This document shows, one piece after another, positions 1 to 7,456 of a DNA stretch of 64,000 bases (its first letter is position 1; each line of letters begins with the position of its first letter). The position numbers and the translations under genes were made by a program. The notes under the pieces are model-generated. The model was not told where the DNA came from. It did not search any database and worked only from the letters and a program-made list of their open reading frames with translations. The DNA comes from Nocardioides marmoriginsengisoli (GTDB lineage Bacteria > Actinomycetota > Actinomycetes > Propionibacteriales > Nocardioidaceae), in NCBI RefSeq assembly GCF_003725695.1, contig NZ_RJSE01000009.1:124001-188000 (forward strand), given 5' to 3'.

Positions 1-138
1 CACGCCGAGCACAGTCCAGCTGGTGCCGAGCAGGAACGGGAAGGTGGCGACCGGGACCAGGATCGCCGCGACCAGCGCGCGGTCGAACCAGACCTGGCCG
101 CGCGGGCCCAGCCGCCAGCGCTGCCCCGTCTGATCCAT
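1..138 (-). CDS. Membrane protein N-terminus, cut by the window edge
   Basis: Only the first 46 codons are inside the window. Translation from the ATG at 138 gives a short basic, Trp-containing cytoplasmic start (MDQTGQRWRLGPRGQ) followed by a hydrophobic stretch (ALVAAILVPVATFPFLLG), so it starts as a membrane protein. This layout resembles the N-terminal membrane region of actinobacterial sensor histidine kinases, but the part that could prove a kinase is missing, so that is only a guess. About 65 bp separate its start from the end of the gene at 203. Confidence 0.5.
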   Translation of the reverse strand, partial: MDQTGQRWRLGPRGQVWFDRALVAAILVPVATFPFLLGTSWTVLGV

Positions 139-202
139 GGCCCGACCGTAGCCGTCGGGGCGGCACCGGTCGTCAGACTGGGGGCTGATCTGCCCGGGTC
201 GG

Positions 203-784
203 CTAGCGGCGGGTCCGCTCCAGGTAGGCGAGACCGCGCGGCGAGAGCTCGTAGCCGACCGGGTGGCTGATCGTCAGACCCATCCCCTTCAGCTTGCGGA
301 CGTCGATCTTGAACGGCGCAGTCTCCCGGCCCTCGATCTCGGCGAGGTCGGGAGCCCGCCGCTGCGGGTGCTGGCGGATCAGGTCCAGGGTGCGCATCGT
401 CCAGGCGCCGTGGCTGCTGGCGCGGTCGAGCCGGTCCAGCTTGGCGTCGATCGCGGCCACGTCCTCGTCGGTCAGTTCGGCGCTCTCCCGCAGCGCGATC
501 CGCGGGTCCGCTCCGGCGTACTCGAGCTCGATCCGGTACGTCGTCCAGTCCTCGTCCCCGGCCAGCCGCTTGCGCACCGAGTCCGGGTCGACGTGCCCGG
601 CCCGGACCGCGTCCGCCTTGGTGATCTTCTCGGGACGCACCGCCCGGACCGACACCACCCGGATCACCCCGGCGATCGTCTTGAACTCCGACCCGGGCTT
701 CACCGCCTGTTTCTTCCACCGCCGGAAGGCGACACTCATCGAGCCGTCGGCAACACCGTGGGCGACCTGGGGTGGGAGCAGCAC
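203..784 (-). CDS. ASCH/PUA-like domain protein with C-terminal winged-helix-like tail
   Basis: The protein has 193 residues. Residues about 12-100 look like an ASCH (PUA-like beta barrel) domain: a start of the type VAFRRWKK followed by a V-x-P-G-S-x-F segment, then ITKADAVRAG and a YAGADPRIALR strand-loop. ASCH domains are thought to bind RNA or modified bases; no substrate can be read here. Residues about 110-193 are rich in helices and end in VGYELSPRGLAYLE, similar to a winged-helix wing. It follows the HicB-like gene with a 2-bp gap, so the two are probably co-translated. The long start at 784 is preferred because similar proteins carry the sequence before VAFRRW; Met16 is the alternative. 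The function is unknown. Confidence 0.65.
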   Translation of the reverse strand: MLLPPQVAHGVADGSMSVAFRRWKKQAVKPGSEFKTIAGVIRVVSVRAVRPEKITKADAVRAGHVDPDSVRKRLAGDEDWTTYRIELEYAGADPRIALRESAELTDEDVAAIDAKLDRLDRASSHGAWTMRTLDLIRQHPQRRAPDLAEIEGRETAPFKIDVRKLKGMGLTISHPVGYELSPRGLAYLERTRR

Positions 785-786
785 GG

Positions 787-1179
787 CTACCTCTTCGCCT
801 CGGCCGAGAGCAGCTGATGGACGCGCTGGTGCGAGACCGCGAGCACCGAACCGATGTCTCGGAGCGGAACGTCCGCCTTGGCGAGCGCCTTCGCCGTCCG
901 CACCATCAAGGCGGCCGCTCGCTCCTCGGCCTCCTTCGCCTCAGCACGCAGGTTGAGGATCTCCGCCATCGTGGCGGCGAGGTCGCTGCCCTCGACCTCC
1001 ACCTGCGGATTCATGAGCTGGATCTGCGACGGCACCAGATCCTGGTCCACGGCGATGTACGACCTCGCCATGTCCTCGACATCGCTGAGTCGACGCGCCT
1101 GGGTGAGCCCGTCGATCTCGGGAATCTCGATCATCCACCACTTCCCGTCGCGGCGGACCTTCACCTCGAACGTCCTCAT
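787..1179 (-). CDS. HicB-like protein with C-terminal helix-turn-helix
   Basis: A 130-residue protein. The N-terminus (MRTFEVKVRRDGKWWMIEIPE) has the beta-beta pattern of HicB-type partial RNase H folds, followed by an acidic helix and a long Ala/Glu-rich helix (about 70-100). It ends in LRDIGSVLAVSHQRVHQLL, a clear helix-turn-helix similar to those in actinobacterial antitoxin-like regulators. No HicA toxin lies next to it; the partner is the ASCH-like gene at 203. The start at 1179 is chosen because AAAGG stands 9 bp upstream; an ATG at 1188 overlaps the stop of the 26-codon ORF (ATGA) and is a real alternative. Its role is probably DNA-binding; no target is known. Confidence 0.7.
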   Translation of the reverse strand: MRTFEVKVRRDGKWWMIEIPEIDGLTQARRLSDVEDMARSYIAVDQDLVPSQIQLMNPQVEVEGSDLAATMAEILNLRAEAKEAEERAAALMVRTAKALAKADVPLRDIGSVLAVSHQRVHQLLSAEAKR

Positions 1180-1184
1180 GGCCG

Positions 1185-1265
1185 TCATCCTTTGCACTCA
1201 TCGATCGCTTTGCGGGCCTTGCGCACCACTCCCGGCGAGATGGCCCGGTGGCCATCACTCACCAT
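1185..1265 (-). CDS. Leaderless 26-codon leader ORF upstream of the HicB-like gene
   Basis: Translates to MVSDGHRAISPGVVRKARKA and six more residues. It is too short to be recognised by homology. Two things support translation: a good promoter (TTGACT-N18-TAGCCT) whose -10 lies 6 bp before this ATG, so the transcript would begin at the start codon, and a TGA that overlaps the ATG at 1188 in the next frame. It could act as a leader peptide that sets translation of the HicB-like gene. It is not related to HicA as far as I can see. Confidence 0.45.
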   Translation of the reverse strand: MVSDGHRAISPGVVRKARKAIDECKG

Positions 1266-1271
1266 CAGAAT

Positions 1272-1301
1272 AGGCTAGTGAGATAGACAGATACAAGTCA
1301 A
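1272..1301 (-). promoter_or_regulatory. Sigma70-type promoter of the HicB-like/ASCH-like operon
   Basis: On the minus strand TTGACT (1301-1296) is separated by 18 bp from TAGCCT (1277-1272). The -10 is 6 bp from the ATG at 1265, the spacing of a leaderless transcript. Confidence 0.6.
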
Positions 1302-1353
1302 GGGGGCTAGACACATCTGTGGATTCCGGTCCGGATCGACCAGGTAGGACCGG

Positions 1354-2079
1354 CTAACGGTTGCGGCGACGCCAGAGCGCGTAGCCGATGCCGGCCGCGG
1401 CGAGCCCTCCGGCGATCAGACCCGGGGTGTTCCGGAGCTTCGCGTACTCCTCGGAGACGGTCGGCCAGAGCGTCTGGTCGAGGAGCATCCCGGCGTGCTC
1501 GGGCGAGGCCTGCAGGTCGGTGACCGGGATCGGCTCCCCGAACACGATCCGGACCTTGCGCGGCAGCGGCCACTTGCGCTTCTCGGTACCGGTCATCGCG
1601 GTCGGGATGATCACCGCGCCGGTCTCGATCGCCAGCCGGGTCGCGCCGCGCTTGGGGTTGCCGAGGCGCTCCGGGTCGGAGACCCGGGTGCCCTCCGGGA
1701 ACAGCGCCAGCACGTCGCCGCGCAGCAGGATCGCGCGCGAGGTCTCCAGCGCCTCCTGGTCGGAGGCGCCGCGCAGGACCGGGAACGCACCCAGCGCCAG
1801 GAAGAGCCGTCCGCGCCAGCCCCGGAACAGCTCGGCCTTGCCCATGAAGTGCAGCCGGCGCTTGACCACCGCCGCCAGGAAGAACGAGTCCCAGAAACTC
1901 TTGTGGTTCGGGGCGATCACGACCGGTCCGGTCTTCGGGATGTTCTCGACACCCTTCGCCTGGAGGCCGAAGAAGATCCGCAGCACCGGGACCAGGATCA
2001 GTCGGACCAGGAAGTACGCGACCGGGTTGCTGCCCTTCTCCCGGGCGAGCTCGTGCGCCTGCTCGTGCGTCAACTCCAT
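1354..2079 (-). CDS. 1-acyl-sn-glycerol-3-phosphate acyltransferase (PlsC family)
   Basis: A 241-residue membrane-bound acyltransferase that would put the second acyl chain on lysophosphatidate in phospholipid synthesis. The family motifs are present: NHKSFWD (H-x4-D catalytic motif) near residue 58, the GxFPVLRG segment, FPEGTR near residue 124 and the P-T-A-M block after it. There is an N-terminal hydrophobic segment (YFLVRLILVPVLRIFF) and a C-terminal one (GLIAGGLAAAGIGYALW) ending in RRRNR. The start at 2079 is chosen because it does not overlap the upstream gene and has GGGAG 9 bp before it; an in-frame ATG at 2124 would overlap. It is the last gene of a P450 - SCO4848-like - PlsC operon. 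The exact acyl acceptor is not certain. Confidence 0.85.
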   Translation of the reverse strand: MELTHEQAHELAREKGSNPVAYFLVRLILVPVLRIFFGLQAKGVENIPKTGPVVIAPNHKSFWDSFFLAAVVKRRLHFMGKAELFRGWRGRLFLALGAFPVLRGASDQEALETSRAILLRGDVLALFPEGTRVSDPERLGNPKRGATRLAIETGAVIIPTAMTGTEKRKWPLPRKVRIVFGEPIPVTDLQASPEHAGMLLDQTLWPTVSEEYAKLRNTPGLIAGGLAAAGIGYALWRRRNR

Positions 2080-2098
2080 GAGGGAAGTCTCCCAGAGG

Positions 2099-2332
2099 TC
2101 AGCCGGCGTCGGCATCCGTGGCACGGGACGCCTTGAGCGCCTGCCAACCCCAGCGCCCCAGGACGACGGCGATGAGCACGTTCACCACGATCAGGAACGA
2201 GTGCGCGACGTAGTAGCCGGTCGCGCGGTCCTCGGTCGTGTCGATCAGCGCCTTGGTGAACCTGGCGTAGGTCAGCACGTTCCAGACGGCGACGGCGAGC
2301 AGGACGAGGGCGTGCTTGCGTTCGAACTTCAC
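2099..2332 (-). CDS. SCO4848-family small membrane protein
   Basis: 77 residues with two or three hydrophobic segments (ALVLLAVAVWNVLTYARF; YYVAHSFLIVVNVLIAVVLG) and a short charged loop between them. Length, the W-x-x-x-x-x-x-F start of the first segment and the H-x-x-L second segment resemble the small actinobacterial membrane family named after Streptomyces SCO4848. No function is established. It sits 14 bp after the P450 and 19 bp before PlsC, so it is in their transcript. Confidence 0.6.
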   Translation of the reverse strand: MKFERKHALVLLAVAVWNVLTYARFTKALIDTTEDRATGYYVAHSFLIVVNVLIAVVLGRWGWQALKASRATDADAG

Positions 2333-2346
2333 CGGACCAGTCTCGC

Positions 2347-3735
2347 CTAGCGCCGGGTGACGATGATCTTGGCCCCGTTCTTGGGCACGGACGTGATGTT
2401 GCGGACCTTCGCCTCCTCCTTGGTCCCCGGAGGCAGGCTCACGTCGTACGCCGACAGCACCTCGCGGAGGACGGCGACGCCCTCCATGATCGAGAACCCG
2501 GCACCGATGCAGCGCCGGACGCCACCACCGAACGGGATCCAGGTGTTCGTCGCGACCGCCCCGTCGGCGAACCGCTCCGGACGGAAGGCGAGGTGGTCCG
2601 GGTGGCTCTCCTCGGACTCGTGGGCGAGGATGATCGACGCCGCCACGTTGGCACCAGCCGGCAGGTCGATGCCGCCGATCGTGGCCGGCTCCATCAGGTG
2701 ACGAACCACCATCGGGATCACCGGGTGCAGCCGCATCGACTCCTTGAGGACCGCCTCCAGGTAGTCGTTGTCGCCCGCAGTCGCCGCCTCGCGGGCGCGC
2801 TGCTCGACGTCCGGGTTCTGGCCGAGCTCGTGCAGCGCCCAGGCGAGCGCCGTCGCGGTGGTCTCGTGCCCGGCGAGCAGCAGGGTGACGAGCTGGTCGC
2901 GGAGCTCCTCGTCGCTCAACCCGGTGTCGGCCGGATCTTCCTCGTCACGAACCATCAGCAGCCGGGAGAGCACGTCGGTGCGGTGCTCGAGGTCCTCGGC
3001 ACGACGCCGCTCGGCGATCTCGGCGTAGATCACCTTGTCGAGCGCGGCCTGGTTCTCGAACGCCCGCCGCCACGGGCCGAGCTTCTGCATCTTCGGGAAG
3101 CCCCACCCGAGGAACACCGCCGGGCTGACGTTGACGGTCTTGTTGACCAGCGGCCGCATCTCCGCGAGCCGAGCCTCGTCGGTGACGCCGAAGACGACCT
3201 GCAGGATCACCTCGAGGGTGAGCGCGTTCATCCGTTCCAGGGACTCGAACGCCTGCCCCTCGCGCCACGAGCCGACCTCGGTCTTCGTGAGCCCCTCGAT
3301 CATCGACTCGTAGGAACGCAGTGCGTGCCCGTTGAACGCCGGCATCAGCAGCTTGCGGGCCCGCTTGTGCTGGCTGGAGTCGACCAGGAGCAGCGAGTGC
3401 TCCCCCATCACGGGGCCGAGGATCGCGTTGCCCTTGCCCGCGTGGAACACCTCCGGGTCGCCGGCGAAGATCTCGCGGACGTGCTCGGGCTTGTGGAAGA
3501 AGACCATCCAGCGGCCCTCGGGAAGGATCTTGATCGAGAAGACGTCGCCGTACTTGCGGCGCAGTCGCGGGACCCACTGGTGCCGGAAGCGCATCAGCAT
3601 GATGCTCTGCAGGAGGCCGGAGTAGCGCGGCCCGTCGGGGATCTGGTCCCCGGTCACCTTCGCCGCCAGCCCCTGGCCGAGCGGGCGCATCTTCTCGAAG
3701 CGAGCCTCGGTGCGCGGGTCGATGTCAACAGTCAT
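2347..3735 (-). CDS. Cytochrome P450
   Basis: A 462-residue soluble P450 monooxygenase. Visible motifs: the I-helix oxygen-binding segment AGHETTATA (about residue 290), the K-helix ExxR in KESMRLHP (about 335), the PERF meander (about 390) and the heme-binding loop FGGGVRRCIG with the proximal Cys near residue 412. The N-terminal part (RRKYGDVFSI, then VFHAGKGNAILGPVMGEHSLL) is close to the CYP135/CYP138 type of mycobacteria. The substrate is unknown. It heads a minus-strand operon with the small membrane protein and PlsC, which hints at a lipid-like substrate, but that is inference. A CTACCT-type inverted repeat overlaps its promoter -35 region. Confidence 0.93.
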   Translation of the reverse strand: MTVDIDPRTEARFEKMRPLGQGLAAKVTGDQIPDGPRYSGLLQSIMLMRFRHQWVPRLRRKYGDVFSIKILPEGRWMVFFHKPEHVREIFAGDPEVFHAGKGNAILGPVMGEHSLLLVDSSQHKRARKLLMPAFNGHALRSYESMIEGLTKTEVGSWREGQAFESLERMNALTLEVILQVVFGVTDEARLAEMRPLVNKTVNVSPAVFLGWGFPKMQKLGPWRRAFENQAALDKVIYAEIAERRRAEDLEHRTDVLSRLLMVRDEEDPADTGLSDEELRDQLVTLLLAGHETTATALAWALHELGQNPDVEQRAREAATAGDNDYLEAVLKESMRLHPVIPMVVRHLMEPATIGGIDLPAGANVAASIILAHESEESHPDHLAFRPERFADGAVATNTWIPFGGGVRRCIGAGFSIMEGVAVLREVLSAYDVSLPPGTKEEAKVRNITSVPKNGAKIIVTRR

Positions 3736-3756
3736 GGGTCACGTCCCTTCCCGGCC

Positions 3757-3797
3757 ATCCTAGGAGCGAGGTCCGCACAGGAGTACCTCCCCAGGTA
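3757..3797 (-). promoter_or_regulatory. P450 operon promoter with overlapping TACCT/AGGTA inverted repeat
   Basis: TAGGAT (3762-3757) is a good -10. Seventeen bp upstream there is no good -35; instead TACCT-N4-AGGTA (3784-3797) covers that place. This is the layout of a promoter that needs a bound activator. The same CTACCT sequence occurs near the LuxR gene's operon and the lipoprotein at 7457. Confidence 0.45.
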
Positions 3798-3944
3798 GGA
3801 GATCCGAGCAGGGAGGACGCGCCCCCGGGACCGGAGAGGGTGGGCCCCGGGGACGCGCGATCAGGGGGCCGGGCGGCGGGCCCGGCCGTCATGCCAGGGA
3901 GCAGGTCGCGCTCCGCGAACACCCCGCCCGGGCGCCGAGGGAGA

Positions 3945-3979
3945 CCTCGCCCGCATCCGCTCGGAGGATGCGGGCGAGG
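3945..3979. terminator. Perfect 14-bp hairpin, possible terminator of the LuxR gene
   Basis: Arms 3945-3958 and 3966-3979 are perfect inverted copies around a 7-bp loop. It lies 155 bp past the stop of the minus-strand LuxR gene. There is no T-run, so termination is not certain. Confidence 0.4.
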
Positions 3980-4004
3980 ATTCGCAGGAGCGAGAGAACT
4001 TCCC

Positions 4005-4069
4005 TTCATCGGCGCCGATGAATCGGAGCACATCGGCTGTTATGGGCATTTCTGGTAACAGATCCGATG
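4005..4069. repeat. Perfect palindrome plus interrupted inverted repeat
   Basis: TTCATCGGCGCCGATGAA (4005-4022) is a perfect 18-bp palindrome. Next to it CATCGGCTGTTA (4031-4042) pairs with TAACAG-AT-CCGATG (4056-4069), with a 13-bp loop. Either a hairpin set at the LuxR gene 3' end or operator sites; nothing here decides. Confidence 0.4.
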
Positions 4070-4133
4070 TTCTAATGCCGTAAAGTTCCCGTCAAACGTC
4101 AATCCACAGGCTGCCTCAGGCGCCGATCCGGCC

Positions 4134-7100
4134 TCAGAGAAGCTTGTTGCGCTGCGCGATGGCGGCCGCCTCGGTGCGGGTGCTGGCACCGAGCTTGGCG
4201 AGGATGTTCGACACGTGCACGCTGACCGTCTTGGTCGCGATGAAGAGCTGCTTGCCGATCTCGCCGTTGGAACGACCCTGGGCGACCAGCGCCAGGATCT
4301 CCGACTCGCGGGCGGTCAGCGCCTCGTTGGACTGGACCGCGCGCTGCCGCGGCGCGGCACCGAGTCCGCGCAGCTCCGCGAGCAACGGAGCGGCTCCGAG
4401 GCGGGTGGCCTCGGCACGAGCCGGGTCGGCGAACGAACGCGCCTGGGCCTGGTCACCGCCGGCCTGCAGCACCGCCGCCAACCGGGCCTGGCAGCGCGCG
4501 ATCTCCCAGCGGTGGCCGTAGTCGGTGAACCGGTCCAGCGCGGTGCGCCAGGACTCGATCAGCTCGGCCTCGTCCGGAGGATCGATCCCGAGCAGCCAGC
4601 GGAGCCGGAGGTGCTCCGCGGTCAGCCGGGCCGCCCACGCGACGCCCTCGGGACCCCAGTGGGTGGTCTCCTCGGCCTGCAGCGCCAACGTCCGGCGACT
4701 GCCCTCGATGACCCGGTCGGCCACCTCCGCGACCCGCTCGCGCTCGGCACCGACGAGGCCGGGGACGCAGCAGGCGAGCGCACCGAGCGTGACCGCCCCG
4801 AGGCGGACCCGGGCATGGAAGAACTCCCGCCACAGCGCGGTCATCGTCTCCACCACGGCGTCGTGCTCGGCGATCACCGCGTCGACATCGCCCTTCAGCG
4901 CGTGCAGCTCGATCGCCGCCGGACCGACGGTGATCGGGATCAGCCCGTCCTTCGACCAGTGCGAGCGGAGCTGCGGCAGCAGGGCTGCTGCCTTCTCGTC
5001 GCCCCGCGTCGCCCTCACGGTCAGGTCGATCGCCGCCAGCAGCGTCTCCGGTACGGCGGGCGGCGCCTGTCCGCTCACGTCGGAGAGCCGGACGGCGTCG
5101 TCGAGGTCACCGGTGATGGTGGCGATCTGGGCCAGCAGCAACCGGGAGTCGAAGGCGAACGGCGCCCACGGCTGGCCGATCCCGACCGCCACCGCGTAGG
5201 CACGCTCGAACTTCTCCACCGCCGCCGGGAACGAGGCCCGGTCCTGGTGCCACCGGCCGAGCAGGAAGAGCGAGCGGAGCTGCGCACCGGCGGCCCCGGT
5301 CTCCTCGGCCCGGCGGACCGCTTCCTCGAGACCGGAGCGGACGTCCTCGGAACCCTTCGCCCCCAGGGCGGCGAGGGTGGTGATCACCTCGGTGGCCAGC
5401 CGCGGCAGGTCCTGGGTCTCGGCCAGGGTCAGCGCCTCGGCACCGACCTCGCGAGCCTGGTCGACGTTGTCGTTGAGCGCGTGCGCCCGGGCGTGCGCCG
5501 CCAGCACCGTCGCGCGCAGCCGGGACGGCTCGTCGGGGATCAGCCGCAGCGCTTCCTCGGTGAACTCCAGCGGGTTGAGCCGGGTCTCCTCGACCATCAC
5601 CGCGGTCGCCATCGCGATCAGCAGCCGGCCGCGCTGCTCCGCGGGCCAGTCGTCGGCCAGGCCCTCCAGCATCTCGCGGACCACCGAGAGCGCCCGACCG
5701 GGACGCCCGGAGGCGATCAGCGCGTCGGAGACCCGGTGACCCAGGTAGCCGAGGTCGACGGCGACGTCGGTGCGCGACGCCGGGTCGGCGAGCAGCTCGA
5801 TCGCGGTCGAGAAGTGATCGGCTGCCTCGTCGGGCCCGCCGACCGACATCGCCTCGTCGCCGGCCCGGATGCTGGCATCGACCGCGGTGGCGAGGTCGTG
5901 GGCGGCGCGGGCGTGCCGGGCCAGCTCTGCCGCCGTACCGCTGGCTCGTCCGGAGGCGAGGGCGCCCACGTAGGCGGCATGCATCCGGACCCGCTCGCCG
6001 GGCAGCAGGTCGCCGTACACCGCCTCGGCGAGGAGGGCGTGCCGGAACCGGTAGAAGTCGTTGCTGGTCGGCACCAGGACGTTGAGCTCGACCGCCTCGC
6101 GCAGCGCGGACTCGAGGGCGTCGGCCGTCACCGGCGCCACCTCGGTCAGCAGCCCGTGCGAGACCCGGCGACCCGAGACGGAGGCCGCCCGCACCACGAG
6201 CTGGGCCGACTCGCTGAGCCGGTCGAGCCGGACCAGGAGCAGGTCGGCCAGGTCCTCGGGCACCGGCCCGCCGTGCGCCGAGGTCGCGCCCACCAGCTCC
6301 TCGACGAAGAACGCGTTGCCCTCGGCCCGGGCGAGGATGCCGGCCATCTCGCTCTCCCGCAGCGGTGCCGGGTGCAGCTGCTTGACCAGCGAGCGCACGT
6401 CGCGCGGACCGAGCGGGTCGAGCTGCATCCGCGCGACCCCGGGGATCCGGCCCCACTCGGCCGAGGCCTGGCGCAGCGGGTGCCGGCGGTGCAGGTCGTC
6501 GGACCGGTACGACGCGACGATCGCCACCTGGTGCTCGAACGGGCGCGAGAGCAGGAACCGGATCAGGTCCCGGGTCGAGGTGTCCGCCCAGTGCACGTCC
6601 TCGAGGACGAGCAGCAGCGGGGACTCCTCGGCGACCGCGTCGAGAAGTCCATGCACCGCGTCGAAGAGATCGCCGCGGCCGACCGCCGCCGAGGTGTCCT
6701 GCTCGGAACCCTGCATCGTCCGGCGGCCGGGTTGCAGGGCGCGCAGCACCGGGCGCTGGCCGGCGACCTCGTCGAGGAGGTTGGGCACCTCGTTGGCGAG
6801 CCGGCCGATCACCTCGGAGAACGGCAGGTAGGGCAGCGCGCTGTCGCCGAAGTCCAGGCAGTGCCCGGCGACGACCTGCCAGCCCGTTCCGAACGCGACG
6901 TCGCGCAGCTCGGTCAGCAACCGGGTCTTGCCCACGCCGGCGTCGCCGCCGAGCAGAACCGCCCGGTGCGAGCCGTCGCCCCGGACCCCGATCGCCGAGG
7001 CGAGCTCGTCGAGCTCGGCCTGGCGACCGATCAGCTCGCGGACGTCTGCAGGCAGGTCGGGAAGGGGCACGCCCCCCATGATGACGGTTTCGACCGACAA

Positions 7101-7145
7101 CGTCGCCTCGGTTAGCCGACCGACGCTCGGCTCCGCCAGCGTCAT
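4134..7145 (-). CDS. LuxR-family transcriptional regulator with AAA ATPase domain (LAL/MalT type)
   Basis: 1003 residues, the usual size of a large ATP-binding LuxR regulator. An N-terminal STAND-type ATPase has Walker A GGDAGVGKT (about residue 66) and Walker B LLLVLEDVHW (about 175). A long TPR-like helical region (about 450-900) follows, and the C-terminus carries the LuxR helix-turn-helix (TARESEILALVAQGRSNGEIG then TVSVHVSNIL). Such proteins bind a small ligand and ATP, oligomerise and activate promoters. The start ATG at 7145 comes 1 bp after the stop of the 49-residue ORF upstream, so the two are translationally coupled; a later Met (MGGVPLP) is possible. Likely targets are the promoters with CTACCT boxes at 3784, 7355 and 7411 (inference). 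Confidence 0.93.
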   Translation of the reverse strand: MTLAEPSVGRLTEATLSVETVIMGGVPLPDLPADVRELIGRQAELDELASAIGVRGDGSHRAVLLGGDAGVGKTRLLTELRDVAFGTGWQVVAGHCLDFGDSALPYLPFSEVIGRLANEVPNLLDEVAGQRPVLRALQPGRRTMQGSEQDTSAAVGRGDLFDAVHGLLDAVAEESPLLLVLEDVHWADTSTRDLIRFLLSRPFEHQVAIVASYRSDDLHRRHPLRQASAEWGRIPGVARMQLDPLGPRDVRSLVKQLHPAPLRESEMAGILARAEGNAFFVEELVGATSAHGGPVPEDLADLLLVRLDRLSESAQLVVRAASVSGRRVSHGLLTEVAPVTADALESALREAVELNVLVPTSNDFYRFRHALLAEAVYGDLLPGERVRMHAAYVGALASGRASGTAAELARHARAAHDLATAVDASIRAGDEAMSVGGPDEAADHFSTAIELLADPASRTDVAVDLGYLGHRVSDALIASGRPGRALSVVREMLEGLADDWPAEQRGRLLIAMATAVMVEETRLNPLEFTEEALRLIPDEPSRLRATVLAAHARAHALNDNVDQAREVGAEALTLAETQDLPRLATEVITTLAALGAKGSEDVRSGLEEAVRRAEETGAAGAQLRSLFLLGRWHQDRASFPAAVEKFERAYAVAVGIGQPWAPFAFDSRLLLAQIATITGDLDDAVRLSDVSGQAPPAVPETLLAAIDLTVRATRGDEKAAALLPQLRSHWSKDGLIPITVGPAAIELHALKGDVDAVIAEHDAVVETMTALWREFFHARVRLGAVTLGALACCVPGLVGAERERVAEVADRVIEGSRRTLALQAEETTHWGPEGVAWAARLTAEHLRLRWLLGIDPPDEAELIESWRTALDRFTDYGHRWEIARCQARLAAVLQAGGDQAQARSFADPARAEATRLGAAPLLAELRGLGAAPRQRAVQSNEALTARESEILALVAQGRSNGEIGKQLFIATKTVSVHVSNILAKLGASTRTEAAAIAQRNKLL

Positions 7146-7146
7146 C

Positions 7147-7296
7147 TCAGGCTGCGGTGCCCGAATCGGTGCTCTTGATCCGGTTGCGGGTCAGCGCTGC
7201 CGCCACCCGGCCGTTGAGCAACGGCCGGTAGGAGCGGCGCAGCTGCTCGCGGTGGTACTCGTTCTCGGCCCGGATGAACGTGGTGTCGTACAACAT
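7147..7296 (-). CDS. 49-residue ORF coupled to the LuxR regulator
   Basis: Reads MLYDTTFIRAENEYHRE and continues with an Arg-rich stretch (QLRRSYRPLL) to a short polar tail. A strong ribosome site (GAGAGGAG) stands 7 bp before the ATG. The TGA is 1 bp from the LuxR start. No family recognised; a charged, helix-prone peptide, with no signal peptide or membrane segment. The good ribosome site and coupling make it likely a real gene. Confidence 0.6.
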   Translation of the reverse strand: MLYDTTFIRAENEYHREQLRRSYRPLLNGRVAAALTRNRIKSTDSGTAA

Positions 7297-7354
7297 GATG
7301 GTGCTCCTCTCCGGGCGTCTGCCCCGGTTTCTCGATGACTAGAGACTCGTTGCC

Positions 7355-7418
7355 TGAGGTAGGCCCGGACATCGGGCGGGTGCCCTAGATCTGCGGGACC
7401 CGGGTGCTGGCTACCTCA
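7355..7418. promoter_or_regulatory. Divergent pair of CTACCTCA boxes
   Basis: CTACCTCA is present on the minus strand (7362-7355), facing the 49-residue ORF and LuxR gene, and on the plus strand (7411-7418), facing the lipoprotein. The second sits 2 bp before a TTGACC -35, the normal place for a LuxR-type activator. Confidence 0.45.
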
Positions 7419-7420
7419 CA

Positions 7421-7449
7421 TTGACCCGGCGCGGCCGTGCCGACAGGCT
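7421..7449 (+). promoter_or_regulatory. Leaderless promoter of the lipoprotein gene
   Basis: TTGACC (7421-7426), 17 bp, CAGGCT (7444-7449), then 7 bp to the ATG at 7457. Confidence 0.5.
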
Positions 7450-7456
7450 GAGGCCC

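Larger units (their letters stand above)
3736..4133. other. 398-bp intergenic region with three inverted repeats
   Basis: No convincing gene lies between the P450 start and the LuxR stop. Apart from the P450 promoter, it holds a perfect 14-bp stem with a 7-bp loop (3945-3979), an 18-bp perfect palindrome (4005-4022) and an interrupted inverted repeat (4031-4042 with 4056-4069). Base composition becomes more AT-rich from about 4030 to 4110. Confidence 0.7.

Noticed and set aside
787-1265. A complete hicBA toxin-antitoxin pair
   Set aside because: Only the HicB-like protein is visible. The 26-codon ORF upstream is not HicA, and the downstream gene is ASCH-like.
4215-7115. A 966-codon open frame on the plus strand inside the LuxR gene
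   Set aside because: Antisense shadow of a high-GC gene; the composition is Arg/Gly/Gln-rich with no domain, and the minus-strand frame has clear ATPase and HTH motifs.
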